A stretch of 64,000 nt of DNA from Siphonodentalium dalli (Eukaryota > Mollusca > Scaphopoda > Gadilida > Siphonodentaliidae). A model generated the notes under the pieces. It worked only from the letters and a program-made list of their open reading frames with translations, made no database searches and was not told the DNA's origin. This document shows positions 11,730 to 23,552 of the stretch, piece after piece (the stretch's first letter is position 1; every line of letters begins with the position of its first letter). The translations under genes were made by a program, and so were the position numbers. The stretch covers positions 45,765,797 to 45,829,796 of the forward strand of contig CP136061.1 in assembly GCA_032622095.1 (NCBI GenBank), in the 5' to 3' direction.

Positions 11730-14700
11730 ATATATCCCTTATAAATCTCACTTAACTGTTTGATTACATATATATATCCCTTTTAAATCTAACTTAACTG
11801 TTTGATTACATATATATCCCTTTTAAATCTAACTTAACTATTTGATTACATATATATCACTTTTATATCTCACTTAACTGTTTGATTACATATATATTCC
11901 TTATAAATCTCACTTAACTGTTTGATTACATATATATCCCTTAAAATCTCACTTAACTGTTTGATTACATATATATCCCTTTTAAATCTCACTTAACTGT
12001 TTGATTACATAAATATCCCTTAAAAATCTCACTTAACTGTTTGATTACATATATATCCCTTATAAATCTCACTTAACTGTTTGATTACATAAATATCCCT
12101 TAAAAATCTCACTTAACTGTTTGATTACATATATATCCCTTATAAATCTCACTTAACTGTTTGATATTACATATATATCCATTTTAAATCTCACGTAACT
12201 GTCTGATTACATATTTATCCCATTTAAATCTCACTTAACTGTTTGATTACATATATATCCCTTATAAATCTCGCTTAACTGTTTGATCACATATATATCC
12301 CTTATAAATTTCACTTAACTGTTTGATTACATATATATCCCTTTTAAATCTCACTTAACTGTTTGATTACATGTACATGTATATCCCTTTTAAATCTCAC
12401 TTAACTGTTTGATTACATACATATCCCTTTTAAATCTCACTTAGCTGTTTGATTACATATATATCCCTTATAAATCTCACTTATCTGTTTGCTTACATAT
12501 ATATCCCTTATAAATCTCACTTAACTGTTTGCTTACATATATATCCCTTATAAATCTCACTTGACTGTTTGCTTACATATATATCCCTTATAAATCTCAC
12601 TTATCTGTTTGATTACATATATATCCTATATAAATCTCACTTATCTGTTTGATTACATATATATCCCTTATAAATCTCACTTATCTGTTTGATTACATAT
12701 ATATCCTATATAAATCTCACTTATCTGTTTGATTACATATATATCCCTTATAAATCTCACTTATCTGTTTGATTACATATATATCCCTTATAAATCTCAC
12801 TGAACTGTTTGCTTACATATATATCCCTTATAAATCTCACTTAACTGTTTGCTTACATATATATCCCTTATAAATCTCACTTGACTGTTTGCTTACATAT
12901 ATATCCCTTATAAATCTCACTTATCTGTTTGATTACATATATAACCCTTATAAATCTCACTTAACTGTTTGATTACATATATATCCCTTCTAAATATCAC
13001 TTAACTGTTTGATTACATATATATCCCTTATAAATCTCACTTATCTGTTTGCTTACATATATATCCCTTATAAATCTCACTTGACTGTTTGCTTACATAT
13101 ATATCCCTTATAAATCTCACTTATCTGTTTGATTACATATATATCCCTTATAAATATCACTTAACTGTTTGATTACATATATATCCCTTCTAAATCTCAC
13201 TTATCTGTTTGATTACATATATATCCCTTATAAATCTCACTTATCTGTTTGCTTACATATATATCCCTTATAAATCTCACTTAACTGTTTGCTTACATAT
13301 ATATCCCTTATAAATCTCACTTGACTGTTTGCTTACATATATATCCCTTATAAATCTCACTTATCTGTTTGATTACATATATATCCTATATAAATCTCAC
13401 TTATCTGTTTGATTACATATATATCCCTTATAAATCTCACTTGACTGTTTGCTTACATATATATCCCTTATAAATCTCACTTATCTGTTTGATTACATAT
13501 ATATCCTATATAAATCTCACTTATCTGTTTGATTACATATATATCCCTTATAAATCTCACTTATCTGTTTGATTACATATATATCCCTTATAAATCTCAC
13601 TGAACTGTTTGCTTACATATATATCCCTTATAAATCTCACTTAACTGTTTGCTTACATATATATCCCTTATAAATCTCACTTGACTGTTTGCTTACATAT
13701 ATATCCCTTATAAATCTCACTTATCTGTTTGATTACATATATATCCCTTCTAAATATCACTTAACTGTTTGATTACATATATATCCCTTCTAAATATCAC
13801 TTAACTGTTTGATTACATATATATCCCTTATAAATCTCACTTGACTGTTTGCTTACATATATTTCCTATATAAATCTCACTTATCTGTTTGATTACATAT
13901 ATATCCCTTATAAATCTCACTTATCTGTTTGATTACATATATATCCCTTATAAATCTCACTGAACTGTTTGCTTACATATATATCCCTTATAAATCTCAC
14001 TTAACTGTTTGATTACATATATATCCCTTATAAATCTCACTTATCTGTTTGATTACATATATATCCCTTATAAATCTCACTTAACTGTTTGATTACATAT
14101 ATATCCCTTCTAAATATCACTTAACTGTTTGATTACATATATATCCCTTATATATCTCACTTGACTGTTTGCTTACATATATATCCCTTATAAATCTCAC
14201 TTATCTGTTTGATTACATATATATCCCTTCTAAATATCACTTAACTGTTTGATTACATATATATCCCTTATAAATCTCACTTGACTGTTTGCTTACATAT
14301 ATATCCCTTATAAATCTCACTTATCTGTTTGATTACATATATATCCCTTCTAAATCTCACTGAACTGTTTGATTACATATATATCCCTTATAAATCTCAG
14401 TTGACTGTTTGATTACATATATATCCCTTATAAATCTCCCTTAACTGTTTGATTACATATATATCCCTTATAAATCTCCCTTAACTGTTTGATTACATAT
14501 ATATCCCTTATAAATCTCACTTATCTGTTTGATTTCATATATATCCCTTATAAATCTCACTTATCTGTTTGATTACATATATATCCCTTATAAATCTCAC
14601 TTAACTGTTCGATTACATATATATCCCTTATAAATCTCACTTAACTGTTTGATTACATATATATCCCTTATAAATATCACTTAACTGTTTGATTACATAT

Positions 14701-14822
14701 ATCCATTTTAAATGTCACTTAACTGTTTGATTACATATATATCCCTTTTAAATGTCACTTAACTGTTTGATTACATAAATATCCCTTATAAATCTCACTT
14801 AACTGTTTGATTACATATATAT
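11730..14822. repeat. 40-bp satellite array, about 77 copies
   Basis: Tandem units of exactly 40 bp over most of 3.1 kb, containing TAAATCTCACTTA, CTGTTTGATTACATATA and TATCCCTTA. Units fall into variants by the words TTATCTG, TTAACTG, TTGACTG or TGAACTG, by GATT or GCTT, and by CCCTTATA or CCTATATA. The middle of the array is the most homogeneous, and the edges (before about 12000 and after about 14690) are more diverged, as expected from unequal exchange. Stops occur in all frames, so it is non-coding. Higher-order structure is described under findings. Confidence 0.97.
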
Positions 14823-14854
14823 CACACGATTTAAACAATATCGATAACACGGAG

Positions 14855-15088
14855 TATTAAAAAAGAGAGTTTCAAACTCAATTCTAGCAGTGCTCTGCTG
14901 CTAAACTGCTAAGGAATGAAAATATTAAAAAAGAGAGTTTCAAACTGAATTCTAGCAGTGCTCTGCTGCTAAACTGCTAAGGAATGAAAATATTAAAAAA
15001 AGAGAGTTTCAAACTGAATTCTAGCAGTGCTCTGCTGCTAAACTGCTAAGGAATTAAAATATTAAAAAAGAGAGTTTCAAACTCAATT
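14855..15088. repeat. 68-bp tandem repeat, 3.4 copies
   Basis: Units begin TATTAAAAAAGAGAG at about 14855, 14923, 14991 and 15060. Each full unit carries the short palindrome TAGCAGTGCTCTGCTGCTA. Copies are nearly identical, so the amplification is recent. It lies 33 bp after the 40-bp satellite. Confidence 0.95.
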
Positions 15089-15424
15089 CTTTTGAGACCA
15101 ACATGGCTTCTGTACCAATTTATTCCGGTACTAACACCTAGCGAACAAACTATTCTGGCTCTCTTGTGTTTTGTGAATACCAGTTAATCTTGTCTTTGAA
15201 AGAAGTGTCATGACAAATTGTGTTGGTGTGAGTTTTGCGGGAATAGAGCACCTACAACAGTTTGTGTAACCAAACATGTACATTCAGAGTCATACTCACA
15301 CAATGAGTTTATCATTATCGTGTCGACTCGGAAATGGCATACACCGAGAGCGTGCAGGCTTCCATCATTTGTTTGTTTGTTTGTAAGTTGTTTTTGAGAT
15401 TTTGATAATCTGTGGACCAATGGG
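15089..15424. other. No gene seen
   Basis: Short open frame on the - strand only, without motif. Sequence appears unique in the window. Confidence 0.4.
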
Positions 15425-15705
15425 CGAATGCATTCTGGGAGATTAGGTATTTTGTACCTTACTCAATCGTACCGACAGAATCACGTAGATGCTGAAATTG
15501 TAAAGTTAACGCCACCGGTGTATAATATGTTCTTGAAAATATGACTCAATCGTACCGATAGGGTCAGGACAGGGTGAAATTGTAAACTTAAAGTCACCAG
15601 TGTAATAATATGTTCTTGAAAATATAAATAATCTGATAGCCTGAAAATAATGTATAACCCATTGGGAGCCCCTGGTGTAGTGAAGTGAATTATGGGTAAT
15701 TTTAA
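15425..15705. repeat. Dispersed repeat family, copy 1
   Basis: Matches 48960-49235 and 49236-49455 in the same orientation. The repeat is a dimer of two ~80-bp related halves (ACTCAATCGTACCGA, then GAAATTGTAAA and GAAAATATAA/GA), ending CCCATTGGGAGCCCCTGGTGTAGTG. No coding function is apparent; open frames crossing it differ between copies. Confidence 0.85.
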
Positions 15706-15810
15706 TTGGATTGCGCATGCCTGTTCTGTTGGAGTAACCGCCATCTTTTATTTTCTGGTCATTCAAGTCAAAATTGTATCGTATACACAATGTGTTTGTA
15801 CCGATGGATG

Positions 15811-15887
15811 TATCGTGACTCGACTCGTTTTCGTTGTCATATAGGCCCTATATAACCTATGATGACGAAAACGAGCAGAGTCGCGAT
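15811..15887. repeat. Strong hairpin, 77 bp
   Basis: GACTCGACTCGTTTTCGTTGTCATATAGG (left, split by a short loop GCCCTATATAA) is mirrored by CCTATGATGACGAAAACGAG...AGAGTC, making an imperfect stem of about 30 bp. It may be a small palindromic transposon remnant. Confidence 0.7.
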
Positions 15888-16833
15888 ATCTGATAGAATT
15901 CCAGGAATCGCACATTCACTTTCAATAGTATAGATTCTCTGAATCTGCCGCGGAATTCCCAAATTTGTAGGCTACTTTCATTTTCAATAGGATTTTCCGA
16001 ATTCCCACTTTCACTTTTCACTTTACCACGCAAAGCGACCTTAGTTGACACAGATATATGGCACACTGGCTGAGTCCATGACAAATAGTTTATGTAGCAT
16101 TGCTTCTTTCGTTTAATTAAAGCTCACCTCGTTAAAACGCATGTCAATCGTATTTGTTGGGTGCGACGATTTGCAGTAGGTCCCTATTTGCGGAGGTGCC
16201 GTTGCGGAAGTCCCCGAATTCGCGGAGATCCCCTAAAATGGGCGATATATGTAGATTTTAATGAGGGAACGGGTGCGTATATGTCAATTGATACGTATTT
16301 TAAACAAATAACGACACGATCATCATAATAGAGGTCTGTTATATCAATTATATATGCGCCGAGTTCACTTGGTGCAAATCAAACGGCGATAAATATTCTC
16401 GTGTGCCAGAATGACTCCTTAAAGTTGTGAATAAGATGAATATTTATTAGATGTTATTTAACAAGTCAATCAAATAATATTATTCAACTAATGAATAATA
16501 TTTTATATTATAATTTATATTTATGGCTAATAATATGATCTTGGTGGCGTTACCATTTCTGACTATGGTTTTCTTGGTTTACGCTGTGTCGCGTTACGAT
16601 ATATAATTCATTCGATTGTACACTTTTGTCTTGGTTCTACTATTGATGACTTCCGAAGTTCCGATCGGCTATACTGGCGTGGTATACCGCGGTTCAGGAA
16701 ATAGAAAGTCTACGCCAAGTAATCAGACCCGCTATCTACATGACTGTGGATCCGTAGTTAACTTAGACTGATATATAACCTATGCGCAAAGTTATACCCA
16801 GCTATGTGTTGAATAGAATGAAACTACACATGC
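15888..16833. other. No gene seen; 37-bp conserved word at 16538-16575
   Basis: Mostly unique AT-rich sequence upstream of the lectin gene, where promoter or signal-peptide exons might lie, although none can be recognised. The word ATCTTGGTGGCGTTACC plus its continuation to 16575 is repeated almost exactly at 59720-59758, next to a probable LTR. Confidence 0.4.
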
Positions 16834-17065
16834 ATGCAATGCAGTTTCACTATCCCGCCTGGTTTGTCTTCAGACATGGACATGTACAGTGTGGTGGGAA
16901 CCAATGGTTCTCGATTCTATATGATGTTACCCACACCAGCGATGGCTCACCACACAGAAGCACAAAGAATGTGCGGACAGCACATGCACGGACATCTGGT
17001 GGTGATTGAGAACCAGTCAATGCTGGCCACACTGGTGGATATCATGCGGGCTGAACGGGGAGCCA
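16834..17065 (+). CDS. C-type lectin domain protein, N-terminal exon of the domain
   Basis: First half of a C-type lectin-like domain, a fold that usually binds carbohydrate or protein ligands outside the cell. After a short lead the exon encodes the helix region TEAQRMC followed by GHLVVIENQ, the typical C...G-x-L-V-x-I-x-N segment, with the first conserved cysteine at about residue 49. It ends at a good 5' splice site (GCCA|GTGAGT, donor at 17066) after the first base of a codon (phase 1), matching the exon at 18526. The ATG used here is simply the first in frame after a stop at 16819; no signal peptide is encoded, so earlier exons (or a splice acceptor at AATGCAG, 16843) are likely. Secretion is therefore inferred from the family. 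Confidence is high for the domain, lower for the start. Confidence 0.8.
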
Positions 17066-18525
17066 GTGAGTATATATATATGAGGCCCTGAAAACACACT
17101 GTCATCATATAGGTACCCAAATTATATAACAGGAAGGTGTAGCATGCCTTGCAAACAGGTGTCACGAGATTATTTACTGCAAAAAAATTTACTGAGCACT
17201 TTTTACGTCAGAGATATAGACAACTTAAAATTTTAGGAACACTAATATGGATATTATGTTTGAGTTTCCTTGGGAAAATCTATGACAATTAATATTATTT
17301 AGTTAAAATGCACATACTAATTATGTTTATTTCAACGTTTCTATACATTGACATGAGATATCCAGAAAATTGATTATCTATGTCCTTAAGTTATAGGGTT
17401 ATAATTTAGAAATTACTGTTTCCAAATTATGAATATTTCCTCAATAATATAGTAATAGTATAGTATAATGATAGAATGAATGCGATATTTCACAAATACA
17501 CTTTGTGTGAGTCGAGCGTTTGTTTATATAGAGCACAGGCCCCTGTGGACAATTAATAAAATACCAATATGGACTCTACCAATGTAAAGGTTCCAATGAT
17601 AAATTTTGGCTAAAAACAACACCAACTATCAAAACTCTACTAAATTCCAGAAATTGATAATTGCAGCCAAAATTTTATCAGATGTGTCTTATTGGCAATA
17701 AAATTTTCCCCTTTCATTTGACATATAACTCGGGCAAAATTGATCGAATCGAAGTCGAGCTATCCTATCAAAACCAACTAAATATACCGAAGAAATCGGG
17801 TCGCCAATCTCCAAGTCCGCTCAGAGGCCTTTGAACTAGTTACAAAATATATATTTTCGAGTAATACTTTGTCGCGAACGTGTACTTAAACGCGATGACA
17901 TAACCGATAAATGCTCCTATATGTTCCGCAAGTCATTCCGAAGGCACCCATACCTTTTTTATTCATCCGATGTGTTTGTGCCAAATTGTTCAGATTTATT
18001 CGTCAAACGAATTCAGAAACAAGACGTGTCTGCGAAGGGAAGTAAATATTGAAAACGAAAGTAAAATAGAATGCGCGTGGAATTTTAATGTTGTATCAAA
18101 GCAAATTCCAATTATTTAACTATACTTTCAAGTCCACTTCTGTTCTTAAATCAGATAAACTTCTTGGTACAGAGAAAATTATTAATTCAAGTGTTTCTTC
18201 AATACTCTATATCTATACATATTGATTTTTTCAAGCCATCATTTGTGAACTTTACTCTCGATTATTGTCAAACAATAAGCAAGCCGGTCACAATTTGCTG
18301 CCAATCATAAGTCATCATTTGGGTTTCAATACGTTCGACAAATGGCCTCGTATCTGAAAAATTTCCACCAATGGATAGGATATCTGCTGCACATGTATTA
18401 TCCGACGTTTGCTCAATTTTTCCTACCCCCCAATGGATAATAGATCGATCCAATATATACTCTGTAAGTGGGCGGAAGAGTCCAGTTGGTAAAGAAAGAG
18501 TTCAACTGCATTTCGTTATTTTCAG
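17066..18525 (+). other. Intron of the C-type lectin gene
   Basis: A 1.46-kb GT-AG intron (GTGAGT ... TTATTTTCAG), phase 1. The interior is AT-rich with no repeat or gene recognised. Confidence 0.75.
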
Positions 18526-18731
18526 CTCAAACTTGGGTGGATGGAGAGAAAGCAAACGCTACTTCGCCATGGTTACATTGGGACGGCAGGGATGTTTCAT
18601 ATTGGCCACTGAATCAGATATCTAACCCTGGCACAGAATGGTGTTTCAGGATGGTGCCATCTGGTTTCATGGACCAGAGATGTGAAGTCGTGTATCATTA
18701 TGCCTGCCAAATTGGCTCCATGTTTCCTTGA
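18526..18731 (+). CDS. C-type lectin domain protein, C-terminal exon
   Basis: Second half of the lectin domain, joined in phase to 16834-17065. It encodes TWVDGEK, then WLHWDGR and WPLNQ, then the hallmark W-C (TEWCF), D-x-x-C (MDQRC) and final Y-x-C (YHYACQ) cysteines, and stops eight codons later with TGA. Four conserved cysteines are present across the two exons, enough for the two canonical disulfides. The Ca/sugar-binding EPN/QPD and WND triplets are not seen, so sugar binding of the classical mannose or galactose type is doubtful. The protein ends right after the domain, with no transmembrane segment in this exon. Invertebrate lectins of this size are often immune or mucus proteins; that role is only an analogy. 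Confidence 0.85.
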
Positions 18732-19731
18732 CTCTCTCATTTGGAAGGACATCTGAGTTTTTGTTATGATCTCACTCTTCGATTTTTGATCATCAAACAA
18801 CATTCTACCGTGACCACCCCTTGTCAAAATGGCGTCATTTCATTTATAGGTTGGAATATAATTTCAAGTGGGCGCGACATAAAGTTAACGTCCAACATTA
18901 TAAGTTGCAGTTAAATATAACCTAATTTGGCTAAATTAACCCTATCGTGATTCGAGCTGTGTTGGTGCAGCATTAAATATCATGTGCCAGTCCATTATTT
19001 TATTCGAGTCTCCCATATGGTGCCTCGTTTATTATAAGAGAATGCTCTGGTTTACAAAAGCAAGTTACAATTGTTAGGCTAATGCGTTATCTTATGGGAG
19101 ACTCTCATATACAATGTATAAGTAAATGCATTGATACATGCATGCAATCTTTTCGCAAATTTTCACGAAGCTCCAGTCATGATATGGTTAATTGTCTGTT
19201 TTCGTCTCATTGCGGATATTAAACATTAATATGTCGACGACTGAATAATAATTATTTATGATATGATTTGGAGTGAGTCCCATGGTGATTTAATCGACAG
19301 CTCATAGTAAGATGTATCGCAGCCGACAAACTGGCAATACGTCCAGCCATGACGCGGTCGGGTCTAAGTTACCATTGTACTGAAAGGTCGGATTCGTAAA
19401 ATCTCCAGTTTAAGGAGATACGCACGCTTTGCATACACCCAGCCAAATGGCAAGAGATTTTCAATAAAGAATTTCTCTGGATCTATCTGGCGAAAAATCT
19501 TGAATTTCACAAATTACCATGTCCATTGTATGTCGAATTTGCGCAATTATTAAGAGATGACAAAACAACAGATTACTATGTTTTTGTGACTGTTCGGTGC
19601 CAAGAACTGCTAGAATAATTGGTAGATCAACACAACACCCCAGTCACCAAATAGCTTATTGCCTTGGTTCTGTGAGAGGAGGCTTCATTTGTATCATAAT
19701 GTTGAGTTAGATTTTTAATTGATTAATATAC
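18732..19731. other. No gene seen downstream of the lectin exon
   Basis: Probably contains the lectin 3' UTR, but no clear polyadenylation context was identified. Near 19385 there is a word (GGTCGGATTCGTAAAATCTCC) distantly similar to the 8814-9013 MITE end. Confidence 0.4.
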
Positions 19732-20870
19732 CAAGGATATGTCTTATCTCCGTTTCTGTACCTTATTTGTATTGATGATCTTATTAAGTCCGACTCACCT
19801 CTTGGTTTGAATATAGACTCGCCGACATGCCTGTGCCCGACCACTTCACTGACAGCATAGTCTGCGAAAACTTATTGATAAATGTTACAATTGTAGTATA
19901 GAATAGAGTGGAGGTTCCAGTTTTCGCACGAAAAAAAGTAAGGTTGTTATCTTCGATACCACTCGCAAACCAGCAGTGGTCAAAGAAGATAGGTCGTTTG
20001 TACTGGGCCCCATGCAATTATTGAATCCGTTCAAGTCACATGCATCTGGTCATACTCCAGGATTCTAGAAGTTCTCATACACAGAATATTGAACACGCGT
20101 CTCAAATGCTACGCAAATGCTTCTTCGCCGCTTGTCGCGATCCTATTTCGAAAGATTGCTCTCCTCTAACCGATATTAAACTGTTTAATCAAGTAGCCAC
20201 ACATAAAGCCAAGTATGGTTGCGAGATGTGGTGGATTAACTTAGTTTGGAACGAGTATATGTTCATTAGAAAAATGCCACTTATCTCTCAGAAAAGTACA
20301 ATACACTTTCACTCTAATTGCTTGGTGTCTTGCAAATTCAGTATGTTTGTTGGATTGCTCACCAACTTACCATGTGGTCATAGGCAAGCCCTAGAAATAT
20401 TTGTGTTCAATCCCCAAGCGAAGTTGCTATATGACCATCCACCCACGAGCTTTCTTGCGGAAATTACAAACATTCTTCAAAAATATCACCTATATGATCA
20501 TCTCTTAAACTTCGCAACTACTGGGACTTTTCCGTCAATGTCAATATGGAAAAAAGACTATAAAAGAACGCCTCACTTCTCACTACAGTCGTGAAACTAG
20601 TCTTTATGCACACGAGGATCTGCTGTTCCTCTTTAGGGTCAAACCTGATCCAATTTCAATTTGGAAACTCTGGGCTACATGTTGAGACGAACCACCATAT
20701 TTCATCAACTGTGTTATCATGACACGCAATCTGAACAGAACGACATATGAAAATGCTTCTGTATGTTATCATTGCTCTTCAAATTATTCGAATCAATTGT
20801 TTCATATGTTTAAAGAATGCTCGTCTGGATTCGCTTTGATAACGCGGAACACATTCTGATATTCCTTAAT
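19732..20870 (+). pseudogene. Decayed non-LTR retrotransposon, RT core to C-terminus
   Basis: At 19732 a short frame reads QGYVLSPFLYLI..DDL, matching reverse-transcriptase motif QG-x-x-LSP, and decays within 50 codons. A longer frame at 20040-20594 (184 residues) resembles the C-terminal domain of LINE ORF2 (IWKKDYK near the end). In a shifted frame near 20730-20830 there is a CYHC...H...EC pattern (C-x2-C-x9-H-x4-C), the CCHC-like knuckle usually found at the C-terminus of these proteins. Stops and frameshifts separate the three pieces, and the catalytic YADD region is not readable. The copy is 5'-truncated and dead. It resembles the remnant at 25689-26400 more than the LINE at 41.8-44.6 kb. 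The clade is uncertain. Confidence 0.55.
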
Positions 20871-21365
20871 TGGTCGATTTGGAATACGTGTGTTCAACTT
20901 ATTATATAGAAGCTATGACGGGTGAAACCCTCTTAGCATACTGTTTTGGTGGATGCATCGGTGTAGAAGATCTGCGATGAGAAGCAATTATTCGCACATT
21001 GCGTCCGCTTCATTTGCGAATTATGCGCGGTTTGAATAGTACATATATATGTCTTAAACGTATTGTCTTGTAGCAATGCCATATATACCCACAATATATC
21101 TGGCCAAAAAAGTGGCCAAATATATTTTTGCGTGTGCCAAAGAGAAAGAAAATTGGCCAAATGTTTTTTGCCAAATTAAAACAACTTTGGCCAAATTAAA
21201 TCCTCATTTTCCGAGTTCACAATTGATGGTTAAATTATGTTTTTAAATTATATAACTCTCTGACTCTATGTCGTGTCGCTGACACCATGTTCGCCACAAT
21301 AGTTCTGCTGCTTATTATCGTGAGGTGATAATTGTGAATACATATTGTTGTATTAATATAAAGTT
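20871..21365. other. No gene seen
   Basis: Contains several GGCCAAAT(T/A) words between 21100 and 21200 (TTGGCCAAATGTT, CTTTGGCCAAATTAAA), a low-order local repeat of unknown meaning. Confidence 0.4.
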
Positions 21366-21495
21366 ATTATACAATGTTGTGTACAGTATGTGTTTTTCTT
21401 GTACGATATCAGGTTGTGGTGAAAAGTCATATGACTTTTCACCACAACCTGGACGAGTACAAGAAAAACTCATACTGTACACAACATTGTATAAT
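21366..21495. repeat. 130-bp near-perfect palindrome
   Basis: Two 65-bp arms meet at AGTCAT|ATGACT (centre 21430/21431) and match at about 59 of 65 positions. The mismatches cluster next to GTAC in the arms, the rest being identical. Because of the symmetry both strands show nearly the same open frame, which is not evidence of a gene. It could be a small foldback element, or a hairpin RNA source if transcribed. Confidence 0.9.
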
Positions 21496-23190
21496 GACAT
21501 TTTTATTATCCATATGTATGTTTATCCAAATTTTGGGAATACAACTTTAGTGGTTACTGTTGGTATCTGTCGGCACTTAATTCTCTATTAAAGCCTGTAT
21601 TGATCATCAGAAATCATAACTTGGAACAGTAAACACGGAAATGAAAACAAAACTCAATGCGGAAGTGAAACATCTGCTAATCCACCAGTGTTGCGCCCGC
21701 GTCACAATTTCACCGATTCATTTCGCAAAAGTTAATTCGTGACGTCACAGAGTCCCGATAAAAAAGTCATATTGCACACTTTCAAGGGAGTCCAATATGA
21801 CATTCGGGAGTTCAATATGACTTTTTCCAGGACAATCACGTGGCGGCTTTTGCCCAATCGGAAATGGTGTTAGTTAAGGGATGGATAATACTAACCGTTA
21901 CGGTGTTAAGCCCGGTTGTTATAAGACGGGAGGCAGTTTACGACACCTTACATAACTGACATGCCATCGCTGATACATCGAATTATAGGACAATGCATTT
22001 ACGTATTTCATCTTACATACCGCTTAATCAACAAAATATGATATAACCAATGCAGATATTAAGCTTTTTGACGATTGGCAATCGGCTTTGTACAAACATC
22101 ACCATTCAATCAATGCTCTCTTTACAAAATACATTTTTGTTTTCATCGTATGATGTATCCGAAGTACAAAACCCCAATCGCAATTTCTAGTAATAATTAG
22201 GCAAATTGTACTTCCGGGTAGTCTTGATCAACAGCTAGACTATTCATGGTTATAAACTACTAGTACCAACATCAAAGTGAAAATAGTTATAACTTGTCGA
22301 GAGGGGAACCTGAACATCCTTAATGAATTTAACCAATTTATTTCTTTTCTTGACACTGGGTGAGCACTGCGGTGGAGATACTGTACCGAGAAGCGTGTCC
22401 ATTTCAAAGGTGTCACCGTGTCAACGAAACCTGCGAACAACGTCATCGTGTAACTTTGCCCATTGACCGAGTTCGCCTGTATGTATCTTCTGCTTTGTTC
22501 ATAATTATTTGTTCCTTTCGATTCCAGAAAATAAGAAAATAGTATATTTATGCATTATCGCATGCATGTATGTACTATATAGTCTTATGATAACAATTAA
22601 TTCCTTATTAAATATATGTTATTTCGTTTCGCACAGTACCGCACAGTACCGCACCGTACCAAGTGATGTACATTAAATGCCCACCTTCGCACAGTAAAAC
22701 GTTAAATTCGTGATGACTTTCTTATTATATTTCACGTCAGGATTTTCGATCACTTTTCACTCGCCCCGATATGTGTAGACTGTAGTTACTATAGTGTCGT
22801 TATTTATTGTGTCTTATTTTTATCAATAAAAGGTATACTAACGCTAGGTATGAACTTACATTGTAATTCAATGTTCATAATATTCATTTGCAATACCAGT
22901 AATCGAAAGACACAGTAACAAGATTTTCCGATTACGACATTAATGCTTTAAGCCCACCGATCTACTGTGCGACAAAAGTGGTCGCGAAATTCAAAACATC
23001 TGGGTCGTATTAGAATATAATTGGTGACGTCACAAAATTAGATATAGTCTATATACGACCCAAAGCGTCCGGTTTTGGTTTGTTATTAAATATATCATAA
23101 TGGTCTCCATATATTACTTTATTGAAATTCAACGAAGTATTATTTGGAGAGAAGGGTGTTAGTGGAAAATATGATATCGACGAGGGTTAA
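21496..23190. other. No gene seen; small inverted repeat near 21770-21832
   Basis: AAAAAGTCATATTG...CAATATGACTTTTT forms a short stem around 21770-21832, with CCAATATGACATTCGG repeated inside. Near 22635 there are three tandem copies of CGCACAGTAC-like words. The rest is unremarkable. Confidence 0.5.
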
Positions 23191-23205
23191 ATCGATAGGG
23201 ACATA

Positions 23206-23552
23206 TAACGGGCTAGCATCACTAAATTCACCCTCTGGGGACCTCATTCTGCTTAGGCCCTCAACTGCTATGGCAGACCTAGGATCAAATTGAAGTTCCC
23301 CAGTTGAAGTTGGTGATGTTCACCCATTGGGCGCCTCGATTATGGATTTTATCTTCTGCAAATTAGGGGATCTAGAAACTTCCCAGATGGGAAAACATCA
23401 CTAAAATCAATGTTAATTTGATACCATAGATACTTCCCAGAAGATGAAGCCTAAGCAGAATGAGGTCCCCATAGGGTGAATTTAGTGATGCTAGCCCGCT
23501 ATGCCGGATAGCGTCACGAAATTCACCCTCTGGGGACCTCATTCTGCAAATG
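23206..23552. repeat. Inverted/direct repeat cluster (GGGGACCTCATTCTGC)
   Basis: The block GCTAGCATCACTAAATTCACCCTCTGGGGACCTCATTCTGC occurs in + orientation at about 23211-23252, in inverted orientation at about 23456-23499, and again in + orientation at about 23511-23550. The first two make a foldback of about 290 bp and the last two abut as a tight palindrome (GATGCTAGCCCGCTATGCCGGATAGCGTCACGAA). This is probably a small inverted-repeat element with an extra terminal copy. Confidence 0.7.

Noticed and set aside
11730-14822. CRISPR-like regular spacing in the 40-bp array
   Set aside because: Repeats are directly tandem without unique spacers and the genome is eukaryotic, so this is a satellite.
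21315-21591. Nearly identical short ORFs on opposite strands
   Set aside because: A consequence of the 130-bp palindrome, not of a coding gene.
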